The notes under the pieces are model-generated. The model searched no databases and was not told the origin of the DNA. It was given only the letters and a program-made list of their open reading frames with translations. From Paenibacillus sp. AN1007 (GTDB lineage Bacteria > Bacillota > Bacilli > Paenibacillales > Paenibacillaceae), in NCBI RefSeq assembly GCF_040702995.1, contig NZ_CP159992.1, positions 1,885,501 through 1,949,500 on the forward strand: DNA of 64,000 nt, in the 5' to 3' direction. The position numbers and the translations under genes are program-made. Of the stretch, positions 44,396 to 64,000 are shown in pieces. Each line of letters opens with the position of its first letter. Position 1 is the stretch's first letter.

Positions 44396-45484
44396 ATGAG
44401 TCAACCCGTTAATCGACCCCGGCGTATAGAGTATCTGGATCTATACCGTGCAATCGCCATTATGGCAGTTGTAGCTATTCATGCAACATCAACAGCCGTT
44501 GCGCATTATCCGAAAAACACGTTTGATCATGATTTGTTTTACTTTTGGAACACATTTTTGCAATTTGCAGTGCCGGCCTTCTTATTTTTGTCTTCCCTGG
44601 TTTTGTTCTATAACTATAGTGTCAAGATGGACGAGAAGGGCTGGGTAATGTCCTTCTATAAGAAGCGCATGTTTTACATATTTGTACCATACGTGGCATG
44701 GTCTCTAATCTATTTTGTGATTAAAAAATGGATTGCAGGCAGGGAGCCACTGGCAGAGAGCATGCAGTTGGCGAAGCAATTGGTGCTGGGGACTGCCCAT
44801 ACTCATTTGTACTTTTTTTTAATTATTCTTCAATTTTACATCGTATTTCCTTGGCTGCTTTCTTTGACAAAACAACCTTGGTTTAAGCGGTATATGCCTT
44901 TGTATTTTATAGCGGGTCAAGCACTTTTTTACGCATTACATTTGAAATTTCAGTTCGAACGAACAGGCAGTATGCTTCCGAGTTATTTCATCGTAATCGG
45001 ATTCGGAGCCTGGATTGGACTGAACTTTGAATGGATGATGAAAAAGGTGGTTCATTTCCGTTATGTACTGCTGGCCGCACTTATATCCGGAGCGGCGATT
45101 TCCATGTATGCCGCGGACGACATTAAGACAGCATTGATGGAATGGCCGACGGTGGCCTATATTGTGCTGTTCCTTATACGAAATATATTCACCCTTTCTG
45201 CATGCTTAACGCTTCTGATTCTGAGCGAACGAGTGGGTACAAGAGAGCGAAGAAAGGAATATAGAGTGTCTCGATTTGCGGACTCATTGGGCACGGTGGC
45301 ATTTGGTATCTTTTTAATCCATCCTTTAATTTTACTGTTTTGGAGACAGGGACTCACCGATGATTTTGCCCGCCATTTCGGCCTTGGTATTGTATTATCT
45401 TACATTGCAGCACTGCTTCTCTCCTGGTTGTGTGCCGTGGGTCTCCGTCGATTGAAATGGGGATGGGTCCTCATCGGACGGTAG
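44396..45484 (+). CDS. Membrane acyltransferase (acyltransferase 3 family)
   Basis: A 362-residue protein with about ten hydrophobic helices. The opening motif RIEYLDLYRAIAIMAVVAIH contains the Arg and His typical of the OafA/NolL acyltransferase family, which transfers acetyl or other acyl groups to sugars of the cell surface. The target polymer is unknown. It ends before a terminator and has no operon partner. Confidence 0.86.
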   Translation: MSQPVNRPRRIEYLDLYRAIAIMAVVAIHATSTAVAHYPKNTFDHDLFYFWNTFLQFAVPAFLFLSSLVLFYNYSVKMDEKGWVMSFYKKRMFYIFVPYVAWSLIYFVIKKWIAGREPLAESMQLAKQLVLGTAHTHLYFFLIILQFYIVFPWLLSLTKQPWFKRYMPLYFIAGQALFYALHLKFQFERTGSMLPSYFIVIGFGAWIGLNFEWMMKKVVHFRYVLLAALISGAAISMYAADDIKTALMEWPTVAYIVLFLIRNIFTLSACLTLLILSERVGTRERRKEYRVSRFADSLGTVAFGIFLIHPLILLFWRQGLTDDFARHFGLGIVLSYIAALLLSWLCAVGLRRLKWGWVLIGR

Positions 45485-45523
45485 TTAAGTCTAATTGGGC
45501 TAGAAAAATAGGTGAATAAGTAT

Positions 45524-45570
45524 AAAGAGATTTCAAGCTCCTCTTGTGGGGAACTTGAAATCTCTTTTTT
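45524..45570 (+). terminator. Terminator after the acyltransferase gene
   Basis: Arms AAAGAGATTTCAAG and CTTGAAATCTCTTT enclose a 16-base interior and are followed by a T run. Confidence 0.88.
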
Positions 45571-45674
45571 ATTTGAGGCATAACAGGTATGATGAATTAA
45601 TGTCCAATAAATATAATTTATGGATGAAAACGCAGTACTGCTGAGCATATAAAGACATCTGGCGAGGGGGAAAC

Positions 45675-46238
45675 ATGTTGAAACTGGTTATTATTTTTGG
45701 GCCGCAGGCCGTGGGGAAAATGACTGTTGGACAGGAATTGGAGAAAATCTCGGATCTCAAGTTGTTTCATAATCATATGACCATTGATTTGGTATCGCCT
45801 TTTTTTAGTTACGACACTCCGGAAGGGAAGCGTCTGGTCGGATTATTCAGGGAGGAAATGTTTCAGGCTGCTGCCAAAAGCGAGCTGCCCGGCCTTATTT
45901 TCACTTATGTATGGGCCTTTGATCTTGAACAAGACGGTGCTTACATTCGGCATCTTACCGACATGTTTACGGCTCAGGGTGCTGAGGTGTGTTACGTAGA
46001 GCTCGAGGCAGAAGTATTTGAACGGTTGGAACGCAACAAAAGTGAGAATCGGCTGCAGTATAAACCTACTAAAAGAGATCTGGCATGGTCTGAACAGGAT
46101 TTGTTGGATTCCATGAACGATTACCGATTAAATTCCGAACCGGGTGAGATTACACATGAACGTTATCTTCGGATAAATAATACAAATATAAGTCCAGATC
46201 AAACCGCACGATTAATCCAGAAGTATTTCAGTTTGTAG
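45675..46238 (+). CDS. P-loop nucleotide kinase-like protein
   Basis: The 187-residue protein begins with the Walker A motif GPQAVGKMTVG after a hydrophobic beta strand, and has the lid-like ENRLQYKPTKRD region of shikimate- and gluconate-kinase-like small kinases. HNHMTIDLVSPFF after the P-loop may bind the substrate. The phosphate acceptor is unknown. Met replaces the usual Ser/Thr just after the P-loop Lys, but the next residue is Thr, so nucleotide binding is still plausible. The ATG follows GAGGGGGA. Confidence 0.78.
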   Translation: MLKLVIIFGPQAVGKMTVGQELEKISDLKLFHNHMTIDLVSPFFSYDTPEGKRLVGLFREEMFQAAAKSELPGLIFTYVWAFDLEQDGAYIRHLTDMFTAQGAEVCYVELEAEVFERLERNKSENRLQYKPTKRDLAWSEQDLLDSMNDYRLNSEPGEITHERYLRINNTNISPDQTARLIQKYFSL

Positions 46239-46278
46239 TATATGACAACTCACCAGATCACCCAAAAGGAGGAGACGA

Positions 46279-46584
46279 ATGTACTTTTTAATGCTTTTAT
46301 TGGTTGGTGCAGTTTTGTGTATATTGTTTCCATATGGGCCGATTATTGTAGGTGCGATCATCTTTGCAGTAGTCATTGACCAGTACAGACAGACCCAGTA
46401 TATGCGTGAGGACATTCAGGCCATTAAAAATCATTTGAAATTAATGAAAAAGGAAGAGTCAGAAGAGTATGAGATGGAACAAGCTCTCAAGGAGGTAGAT
46501 GGGATGTCGTCTGAGAGAATGGAAGTCATTAACCGCAAGATTGAGGCAGAGTTGGAGCGAGACCGCCGCAATAAAAAACGGTGA
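46279..46584 (+). CDS. Small membrane protein with coiled tail
   Basis: The 101-residue protein has one or two hydrophobic helices in the first 35 residues and a highly charged helical tail (IKNHLKLMKKEESEEYEME onward). It starts seven bases after AAGGAGGAG. No family is recognised. A membrane anchor with a cytoplasmic coil suggests an assembly or scaffold role. Confidence 0.65.
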   Translation: MYFLMLLLVGAVLCILFPYGPIIVGAIIFAVVIDQYRQTQYMREDIQAIKNHLKLMKKEESEEYEMEQALKEVDGMSSERMEVINRKIEAELERDRRNKKR

Positions 46585-46745
46585 TAACTCTTTGAAGAAC
46601 AGCTCGAAACGGTTTATGTTGCATAAACCAGGGAAATGTAATACCATGAACGCACATATAAGTTTACATTGATGAGATAAGGGCATGTCCAGTAACCTCA
46701 AGACGCAGGTATGGTTTGCCTTTTTCTGTATATTGGAGTGATGAA

Positions 46746-47585
46746 GTGAAGATCGAGAAGGTGTTAAACAATAATGCGGTAGTTGCCATCAAGGATGAAC
46801 AAGAGGTTATTGTTATTGGTCGGGGTATCGCTTTTCAGAAAAAGGCGGGTGATCTGATCTCGGACCAGCATGTTGACAAGATATTTACTTTACAAAATGA
46901 AGATATCCAGGAGAACTTTAAGGCATTAATCGCAAGTATCCCGCTTGAGTATATGAAAGTGTCTGAGGAAATTATTGCCTATGCAAAGCTGAAGCTTGGC
47001 AAGAAGTTAAACGATAGCATTTATTTGCATCTGACGGATCATATTCATTTTGCGATCGAGCGGTATCGCAACAATCTGCCGATTCGGAACGGTTTGTTAT
47101 GGGAAACGAGGCAGCTGTACAAGGACGAGTATGAGGTCGGGCTTGAGGCGTTAAATATGATCTGTGATCAGTTTGGCGTACTTCTGCCGGAAGATGAGGC
47201 CGGATTTATGGCGCTGCATTTTGTGAATGCGGCACTGAACGAAGAGATGCCTAACATTCGCAGCATGACGCAGGTTATGCAGGAAATCCTGACTATAATC
47301 AAATATCACTTCAAAATGGACTTTGATGAGAATTCGCTGAACTATACTCGTTTTGTTACACACCTGAAGTTTTTTGCACAGCGGCTGGTTAAGGGAAAAC
47401 ACTACAGGAGTAACAATGACGAGGAATTGTTCCAAATGATTCAGAAGAAGTACCCGGATGCATATAAGTGCTCTGTTAAAATCAAGAAATTTATTGAAAA
47501 TAACTACACCTATCAACTGACTGACGAAGAATTGATGTATTTGACAATTCATATTGAGCGTGTAGTTCATTCCACATCTGAGTAA
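46746..47585 (+). CDS. licT: BglG/LicT-family transcription antiterminator
   Basis: The 279-residue protein starts at a GTG after GGAG. Residues 1-55 are the RNA-binding CAT domain (MKIEKVLNNNAVVAIKDEQE), followed by two PTS-regulation domains (about 70-165 and 175-279) with the conserved histidines, for example in LTDHIHFAIER and ALHFVNA. It would bind an RNA antiterminator in the leader of the bglP gene downstream and so allow expression when the PTS signals sugar and low phosphorylation. That leader holds matching sites. Confidence 0.93.
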   Translation: MKIEKVLNNNAVVAIKDEQEVIVIGRGIAFQKKAGDLISDQHVDKIFTLQNEDIQENFKALIASIPLEYMKVSEEIIAYAKLKLGKKLNDSIYLHLTDHIHFAIERYRNNLPIRNGLLWETRQLYKDEYEVGLEALNMICDQFGVLLPEDEAGFMALHFVNAALNEEMPNIRSMTQVMQEILTIIKYHFKMDFDENSLNYTRFVTHLKFFAQRLVKGKHYRSNNDEELFQMIQKKYPDAYKCSVKIKKFIENNYTYQLTDEELMYLTIHIERVVHSTSE

Positions 47586-47619
47586 TCATACGGTCTGAAT
47601 GCATATTTTTAAAAAAAGC

Positions 47620-47648
47620 TTGCAAATGTAGTTCAGATGTACTATGAT
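47620..47648 (+). promoter_or_regulatory. Sigma-A promoter of bglP-bglH
   Basis: TTGCAA and TATGAT are separated by 17 bases, 35 bases after the licT stop. Transcription would begin near 47655, just before the first antiterminator-like sequence. Confidence 0.7.
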
Positions 47649-47681
47649 GATCCCAAGAAGTAAGCGCATACATCATTAATC

Positions 47682-47710
47682 GGATTGTAACTGTTCAATC
47701 AGGCAACTCC
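47682..47710 (+). promoter_or_regulatory. Ribonucleic antiterminator (RAT)-like element 1
   Basis: GGATTGTAACTG and CAGGCAACTCC with a short loop match the start of the LicT/SacT RAT consensus GGATTGTTACTG and can pair as GGA/TCC and CTG/CAG. It lies about 27 bases after the predicted start but does not overlap the terminator. Confidence 0.55.
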
Positions 47711-47783
47711 GGCCGTGAGGTCCCAGGATTGAAGATGATGCTGCTAATCAATCCAATTATATACCAATGTGTACAGCCTTACA

Positions 47784-47803
47784 GGGTTGCAACCGTTAAG
47801 GGC

Positions 47804-47813
<10 letters not shown>
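47784..47813 (+). promoter_or_regulatory. RAT-like element 2, overlapping the leader terminator
   Basis: GGGTTGCAACCG, TTAAG, GGCAAAACCTGAA resembles the RAT consensus, and its 3' part GGCAAAACCTGAA is the 5' arm of the terminator. That overlap is what makes antitermination by LicT work. Confidence 0.6.
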
Positions 47814-49846
<2,033 letters not shown>

Positions 49847-49873
49847 TTTCAGCTTGATCGAATCGAATTCTGA

Positions 49874-51346
<1,473 letters not shown>

Positions 51347-51528
51347 ATCAAGTTCTTCCTGTGTTCTTATGATCGTATGAGTTTGACCCATAAAATAGAA
51401 TTTAATATAATTTAGTAATATAGAACATCTTGTCATTGGATATATTACGGCACTAGGTCTACCCGAGATTAAAATTGAGATTGAAATCTGGGCAGCAAAA
51501 GTATAACACGAAACGGCATTAACTGTAT

Positions 51529-51568
51529 AAACCATGGAGCGCTCCGATACAGGAGGTCCATGGTTTTT
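51529..51568 (+). terminator. Terminator after bglH
   Basis: Arms AACCATGGA and TCCATGGTT with an 18-base interior are followed by six T residues. About 180 bases of AT-rich sequence lie between bglH and this hairpin. Confidence 0.82.
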
Positions 51569-51632
51569 TAACACATTTGATTTGGGAAGCAAAAAGCAGT
51601 TGTTCTCTGCATGGAGTGACTGGATGGAGCGT

Positions 51633-52793
51633 TTAAGGTACTTGAAGGCTTTGATAGGCATTCAGCCGCCCGTACGTCCAATAGATCCCGGAACCGGAAA
51701 CAGGGTCTGAAGCAAAACATAGTGCATCCCGGATCTGGGCATTGGTTCTGCCTTGAGCTGCGAGCAAAGCAGCAGCGCCTGCAACTTGTGGAGCTGCCAT
51801 GGAAGTTCCACTTAGATAGGCGTAGGAACCCCCGAGGTAAGTGGAGAGAATGGAATCACCTGGTGCAGCCATATCGACCCAGGATCCATAGTTGGAGAAG
51901 TTGGATTTCAGATCGGACGAGTTGGTGGACGCTACGGCAATGACGTTGGGGTAAGAGGCGGGCACAACGGGAAATGACGTATTATCATTACCTGCTGCCG
52001 CAATAATGACGGCTCCGCGGTCCCAAGCATACTGCACAGCAGCCTGGAGGAAAGCATCTCCTGCTGGACCGCCCAAGCTGAGATTAACGACCTGTATGCC
52101 ATTATTGGCTGCAAAAACAAGTCCGTTACCCACATTGCCAATGGTACCTTGACCGTTGTTATCCAGCACACGAATGGGCACGATGGAAGCAAGAGGGGCT
52201 GTACCCGCAATGCCTACACCGTTATTCGTAATGGAAGCGGCAATGCCTGCGGTATGGGTTCCGTGACCGTTTCCGTCTTCAGGGATGCTGTCATAATCAA
52301 CGTAATCGTAGCCCGGCAGGAGCTTGGCCGCAAGTTCGGGGTGGTTTAACTGAACACCTGTATCGATGATAGCAATTTTAATTGAGCTGTTACTTTGATT
52401 GAGGTCCCATGCAGCAGGGGCATTGATTTTAGTCAGATTATACTGGTAGGGGAAGAACGGATCATTCGGGATAAATGAAGCTTCTACAAGGTAGTTTGGA
52501 TGAACATGTTCAACAACGTCATGACCCTTGTACTTTTTGAGCATGCGGTGCATTTTTTGACGTGATTCTATTCGATACCAACCGAGATCCTCATATGTTT
52601 CAGCGACTTTACATTTGTTTTTGCGATGAAGGGTGTGCATCTGATCTGGTGTTGTACCTTCCTTAAACCTAATCAGCAGCTGATGGGGCGCGTGAGGATC
52701 GAATTTGCTGGCTGCTCTTTGATCAGTATAACGAAGGGTGAACCAGATGAAGATCAACATCAAAACGGCTGCAGTACCAAGCCATACCCACAT
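51633..52793 (-). CDS. Membrane-anchored subtilisin-like serine protease (S8)
   Basis: The 386-residue protease has an N-terminal hydrophobic helix (about 2-20) without a clear cleavage site, so it is probably anchored. A propeptide-like region (about 35-105) with HQLLIRFKEGTTPDQMHTLH resembles an I9-type inhibitor. The catalytic triad is Asp144 in IAIIDTGV, His177 in NGHGTHTAG and Ser331 in SGTSMAAP, with Asn269 as the oxyanion residue in AAAGND. All key residues are present. It starts after AAAGGGGGG. It has no neighbours that suggest a specific target. Confidence 0.92.
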   Translation of the reverse strand: MWVWLGTAAVLMLIFIWFTLRYTDQRAASKFDPHAPHQLLIRFKEGTTPDQMHTLHRKNKCKVAETYEDLGWYRIESRQKMHRMLKKYKGHDVVEHVHPNYLVEASFIPNDPFFPYQYNLTKINAPAAWDLNQSNSSIKIAIIDTGVQLNHPELAAKLLPGYDYVDYDSIPEDGNGHGTHTAGIAASITNNGVGIAGTAPLASIVPIRVLDNNGQGTIGNVGNGLVFAANNGIQVVNLSLGGPAGDAFLQAAVQYAWDRGAVIIAAAGNDNTSFPVVPASYPNVIAVASTNSSDLKSNFSNYGSWVDMAAPGDSILSTYLGGSYAYLSGTSMAAPQVAGAAALLAAQGRTNAQIRDALCFASDPVSGSGIYWTYGRLNAYQSLQVP

Positions 52794-52991
52794 TGGTTTC
52801 CCCCCTTTCCCAGTTTAGATTGTGATACGCCTTATCGTATGCGGAGTCTATCAGAATGCGCGGGCCTTCTCTCAAAATGGTCGGGAGTATAGACGGATTG
52901 ATAGTTTTATTTGATTCGTATGGATAGGAGGGGCTGAAGTTGTTAAGAAGAAAGCGGCATCTCCAAATGGAGAATGAAGGGAAGTGACTTT

Positions 52992-53513
52992 TTGACAGAA
53001 GTTAACACCAAAGTTGTAGTAAAGCCTGTCCAGTCCCACGAGATTGAGGAGGCGATTGAGTTTGCCATGCGTGTACGCGGTGAAGTGTTTCCCATGATAG
53101 ATCCGAGCGTATTACCTAAAGATTTTCAACAGTTTACCGAACATTATCTGCACCGGGAGGATGCCGTTTTTCTGATTGCCCGATTAGGCGAAGCAGGCAT
53201 TGTTGGCTCCATCGGTATTGTTCCTTATGATGGACGGATTGAGGTTATTAAAGGCAGGTACTCGGATAACGCTGCAGCGGAGATTGTCAAATGTTATGTC
53301 GATCCTGCTTATCGCAGGTACGGCATCGGTTCACTGCTGGTTCAGGAGCTGGGGCGGATCGTAACCAAAATGCGCTATACCACGTTATACCTGCATACCC
53401 ATCGTTTTTTGCCTGGAGCCGTTGATTTCTGGGAGCGACAGGGATTTACGTTCATTGCGGAAGAGCAGAATGAATGGCAGATTGTGCATATGGACAAATT
53501 CACAAACATTTAG
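52992..53513 (+). CDS. GNAT-family acetyltransferase
   Basis: The protein has the acetyl-CoA-binding motif A in VDPAYRRYGIGSLLVQELGR, strand motif LYLHTHRFLPGAVDFWERQG and GFTFI at the end, typical of the GNAT fold. The acceptor is unknown. I use the TTG at 52992, eight bases after AAGGGAAG (173 residues); an ATG at 52974 is an alternative but lies only a base or two after its GGAG. Confidence 0.82.
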   Translation: MTEVNTKVVVKPVQSHEIEEAIEFAMRVRGEVFPMIDPSVLPKDFQQFTEHYLHREDAVFLIARLGEAGIVGSIGIVPYDGRIEVIKGRYSDNAAAEIVKCYVDPAYRRYGIGSLLVQELGRIVTKMRYTTLYLHTHRFLPGAVDFWERQGFTFIAEEQNEWQIVHMDKFTNI

Positions 53514-53530
53514 ATCGGAGAGATGTAGGG

Positions 53531-53989
53531 ATGTACACGAGTCTGATTGAAAAATTGAAACATACCAAGGCTGTAAAGTGGTTTCCAAATCATCAGGTGC
53601 AGGAGAGCTGGATTGTTGAAGTCGAGCAGGAGCTGGGTTTTTCATTACCGCCTTCCTACCGATGGTGGCTTCTAAATTATGGGCAAGCGATGTTAAGCGG
53701 GACAGGGATTCTAACCATTACTTCATCAGAGCACAGAGAGTACACGGATACGGACATTCTATATATCTACAGACTTGCAGATGAACAGGCAAAGCAGGAA
53801 GGAAAGCTGGAACTGTTTATCCCGGACGAGGATGAATATTATTATTTTGATACACGAACAACGGATGAACTTGGAGAATTTAAGGTGATGCGTCTGGATT
53901 ACTTTAATGGGGAACCTGAAGTGTATGCGGATTCATTTGCTGCATTTTTAGAAAAATTAATTGATCAGCGAACACCTCGAAATCCATAG
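53531..53989 (+). CDS. SMI1/KNR4 (SUKH) domain protein
   Basis: A 152-residue single SUKH domain: EVEQELGFSLPPSYRWWLLN followed by a strand with GTGILTITSS and the C-terminal PDEDEYYYFDTRTTDELGEF. It is the third such protein in the window after those at 13126 and 15691. The ATG at 53531 follows CGGAGAGATGTAGGG. It lies 17 bases after the GNAT gene and may share its transcript. Its role is probably immunity or protein interaction. Confidence 0.85.
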   Translation: MYTSLIEKLKHTKAVKWFPNHQVQESWIVEVEQELGFSLPPSYRWWLLNYGQAMLSGTGILTITSSEHREYTDTDILYIYRLADEQAKQEGKLELFIPDEDEYYYFDTRTTDELGEFKVMRLDYFNGEPEVYADSFAAFLEKLIDQRTPRNP

Positions 53990-54134
53990 TACTGTGTACT
54001 GCGGTCTTTGTGAAAGATACGAGAATACACTCGTGATATGGTGAAGCGGGCAGTTGTTAACAGAGAGTAGATCAAAAAGAATATTCAACAATATCATAAG
54101 ATCATCGTAGAGATGCATACGGGGGTATAACGAG

Positions 54135-55001
54135 ATGGACAGTATCAAACCCAAAATTGTATTTATTGATATAGACGGCACATTGGTAGATGATGACGGC
54201 AGCATTCCATTGTCAGCGCAGCAGGCATGTAAACAAGCGCGCAAGAACGGACATCTGCTTTATCTGTGCACGGGCCGCTCCAAGGCTGAAATCTATGATT
54301 CGATCTGGGAGATTGGCTTCGACGGTTTGATTGGTGCGGGCGGGGGATACGTAGAGTATGGCTCTGACGTGTTATATCATAAAAAAGTAACTGCCGAAGA
54401 TGTTCGACATATGGTCGATTTCTTTAATGAACACGGCATTGACTTTTATCTTGAATCCAATTCGGCACTGTATGCAAGCACCCATCTTCAAGCTCATCTG
54501 GAACGCCGCATTTATGGTGATGTGGATAACGAACCGGCTGCCCGGGAGAAAAAAGAGACCAAACCTCACCCGTTTATTGCCGGGCTCACGTATGGTGAAG
54601 CGGATCTGTATAAGGAAGACGTCAACAAGGTATGTTTCCTGGAAAGCCCGATTGTTCCGTTTGAACGAATCAAACAGGAATTCGAAGGCAAGTTCGAAGT
54701 GATTCAGTGCACCGTACCTGTTTTTGGAGAAGGCAGCGGGGAGCTGATGATCCCGGGAATTCACAAAGCGATTGCCATTGCTGACCTGCTCGAACATCTG
54801 GGGATGTCACGTGAAGATACAATTGCGATCGGCGACGGGATGAATGATGCCGAGATGCTGGAATTCTGTGCTGTAGGTATTGCTATGGGCAATGCCAAGC
54901 CAGGGCTGAAAGAGATCGCTGATGACATCACGTACTCCGTAGAAGAAGACGGATTGTATCATAGTTTTGTGAAGCACGGGTTAATTGAAGCAATGGAATA
55001 A
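54135..55001 (+). CDS. HAD-IIB (Cof-type) phosphatase
   Basis: The 288-residue protein shows motif I FIDIDGTLVDDDG, motif II in LCTGRSKAEI, the C2B cap (about 80-190) and the closing GDGMNDAEML, typical of Cof-type sugar-phosphate or flavin-mononucleotide phosphatases. Substrates in the family are broad and not readable here. The ATG follows GGGGGTATAACGAG. A terminator follows, so it is not part of the synthetase operon. Confidence 0.88.
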   Translation: MDSIKPKIVFIDIDGTLVDDDGSIPLSAQQACKQARKNGHLLYLCTGRSKAEIYDSIWEIGFDGLIGAGGGYVEYGSDVLYHKKVTAEDVRHMVDFFNEHGIDFYLESNSALYASTHLQAHLERRIYGDVDNEPAAREKKETKPHPFIAGLTYGEADLYKEDVNKVCFLESPIVPFERIKQEFEGKFEVIQCTVPVFGEGSGELMIPGIHKAIAIADLLEHLGMSREDTIAIGDGMNDAEMLEFCAVGIAMGNAKPGLKEIADDITYSVEEDGLYHSFVKHGLIEAME

Positions 55002-55031
55002 AGAGAACATACAATTGGATCAGAGCAGGCA

Positions 55032-55070
55032 AAATAGGCATCTCCTTCACTGGAGGTGTCTATTTTTTTC
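55032..55070 (+). terminator. Terminator after the HAD gene
   Basis: Arms ATAGGCATCTCC and GGAGGTGTCTAT pair with one G-U wobble and are followed by seven T residues. This separates the HAD gene from the synthetase gene. Confidence 0.85.
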
Positions 55071-55140
55071 GATCTATAAGGGAGCAAAAATGGATATGTT
55101 TTGTCATGAGCATGTAAAAATCCACTCGTTAAAAAACTAT

Positions 55141-55210
55141 TTTTTACCATATAGTAACAATAAATTTCTTGAAATAACATATATTTCTATGGTAAAATTT
55201 TGCAAGAAAT
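55141..55210. promoter_or_regulatory. Interleaved inverted repeats before the synthetase gene
   Basis: TTTTACCAT (55142-55150) pairs with ATGGTAAAA (55189-55197), and ATTTCTTG (55164-55171) pairs with CAAGAAAT (55203-55210). The two dyads cross each other and cover the promoter, so they look like operators rather than a terminator. Confidence 0.55.
55169..55198 (+). promoter_or_regulatory. Sigma-A-type promoter of the synthetase gene
   Basis: TTGAAA and TAAAAT are separated by 18 bases, 67 bases before the ATG. The surrounding 150 bases are very AT-rich. Confidence 0.6.
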
Positions 55211-55222
55211 ATGTGTAACTAA

Positions 55223-64000
<8,778 letters not shown>

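Noticed and set aside
54985..55218. Small plus-strand frame (77 codons) between the HAD gene and the synthetase
   Set aside because: It runs through the terminator hairpin and the promoter region and lacks a ribosome binding site.

Overview
The window reads as a chromosomal segment of a Paenibacillus-like Bacillota. Supporting signs are moderate GC, strong AGGAGG-type ribosome binding sites, frequent TTG and GTG starts, a nar operon with ywiC and crp/fnr genes close by as in Bacillus, PTS/LicT-type sugar control, spore-coat-like proteins, and an iturin-type lipopeptide synthetase. This is inferred from gene content and I ran no database search. I found no rRNA, tRNA, CRISPR array, insertion sequence or prophage.

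Region 1 (1-11031) is a nitrate/nitrite respiration island. It holds narG (3' end only), narH, narJ, narI and a nitrate transporter narK fused to a C-terminal PAS domain. Around them are two Crp/Fnr regulators of different DNA-binding type, a YwiC-like membrane protein, a ZIP metal transporter, a YlbF-family protein with a Cys-rich tail and a copper nitrite reductase nirK. TGTGA-N6-TCACA-type sites precede ylbF (perfect), nirK and the ZIP gene (near-perfect), which suggests one anaerobic regulon making NO from nitrate.

Region 2 (11188-31419) is accessory. It has a run of same-strand genes of unknown role with two SUKH (SMI1/KNR4) proteins and a beta-propeller. It also has two paralogous cupins, a frameshifted TPR receptor overlapping a 37-residue secreted peptide gene (a quorum-sensing pair), and an ECF41 sigma factor (frameshifted) with its carboxymuconolactone decarboxylase partner. 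Two serine hydrolases, an ankyrin protein, an SPFH/zinc-ribbon membrane cluster with a decayed duplicate, and an LRR-like protein complete it.

Region 3 (31988-55001) is mostly housekeeping: an MCP-CheW-CheA chemosensory operon, LysR divergent from zwf-tal-gnd (pentose phosphate pathway), a metallophosphoesterase, assorted enzymes, a licT-bglP-bglH aryl-beta-glucoside operon with RNA antiterminator signals, a cell-anchored subtilase, a GNAT, a third SUKH protein and a HAD phosphatase.

Region 4 (55265-64000, continuing past the end) is an 8.7-kb open frame encoding the first megaenzyme of a hybrid PKS-NRPS: acyl-AMP ligase, ACP, KS, ACP, aminotransferase, C, PCP, C. This is the order of MycA/ItuA/BmyA, which make the beta-amino fatty acid of iturinic lipopeptides. 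No malonyl-CoA transacylase gene precedes it, unlike the Bacillus operons.
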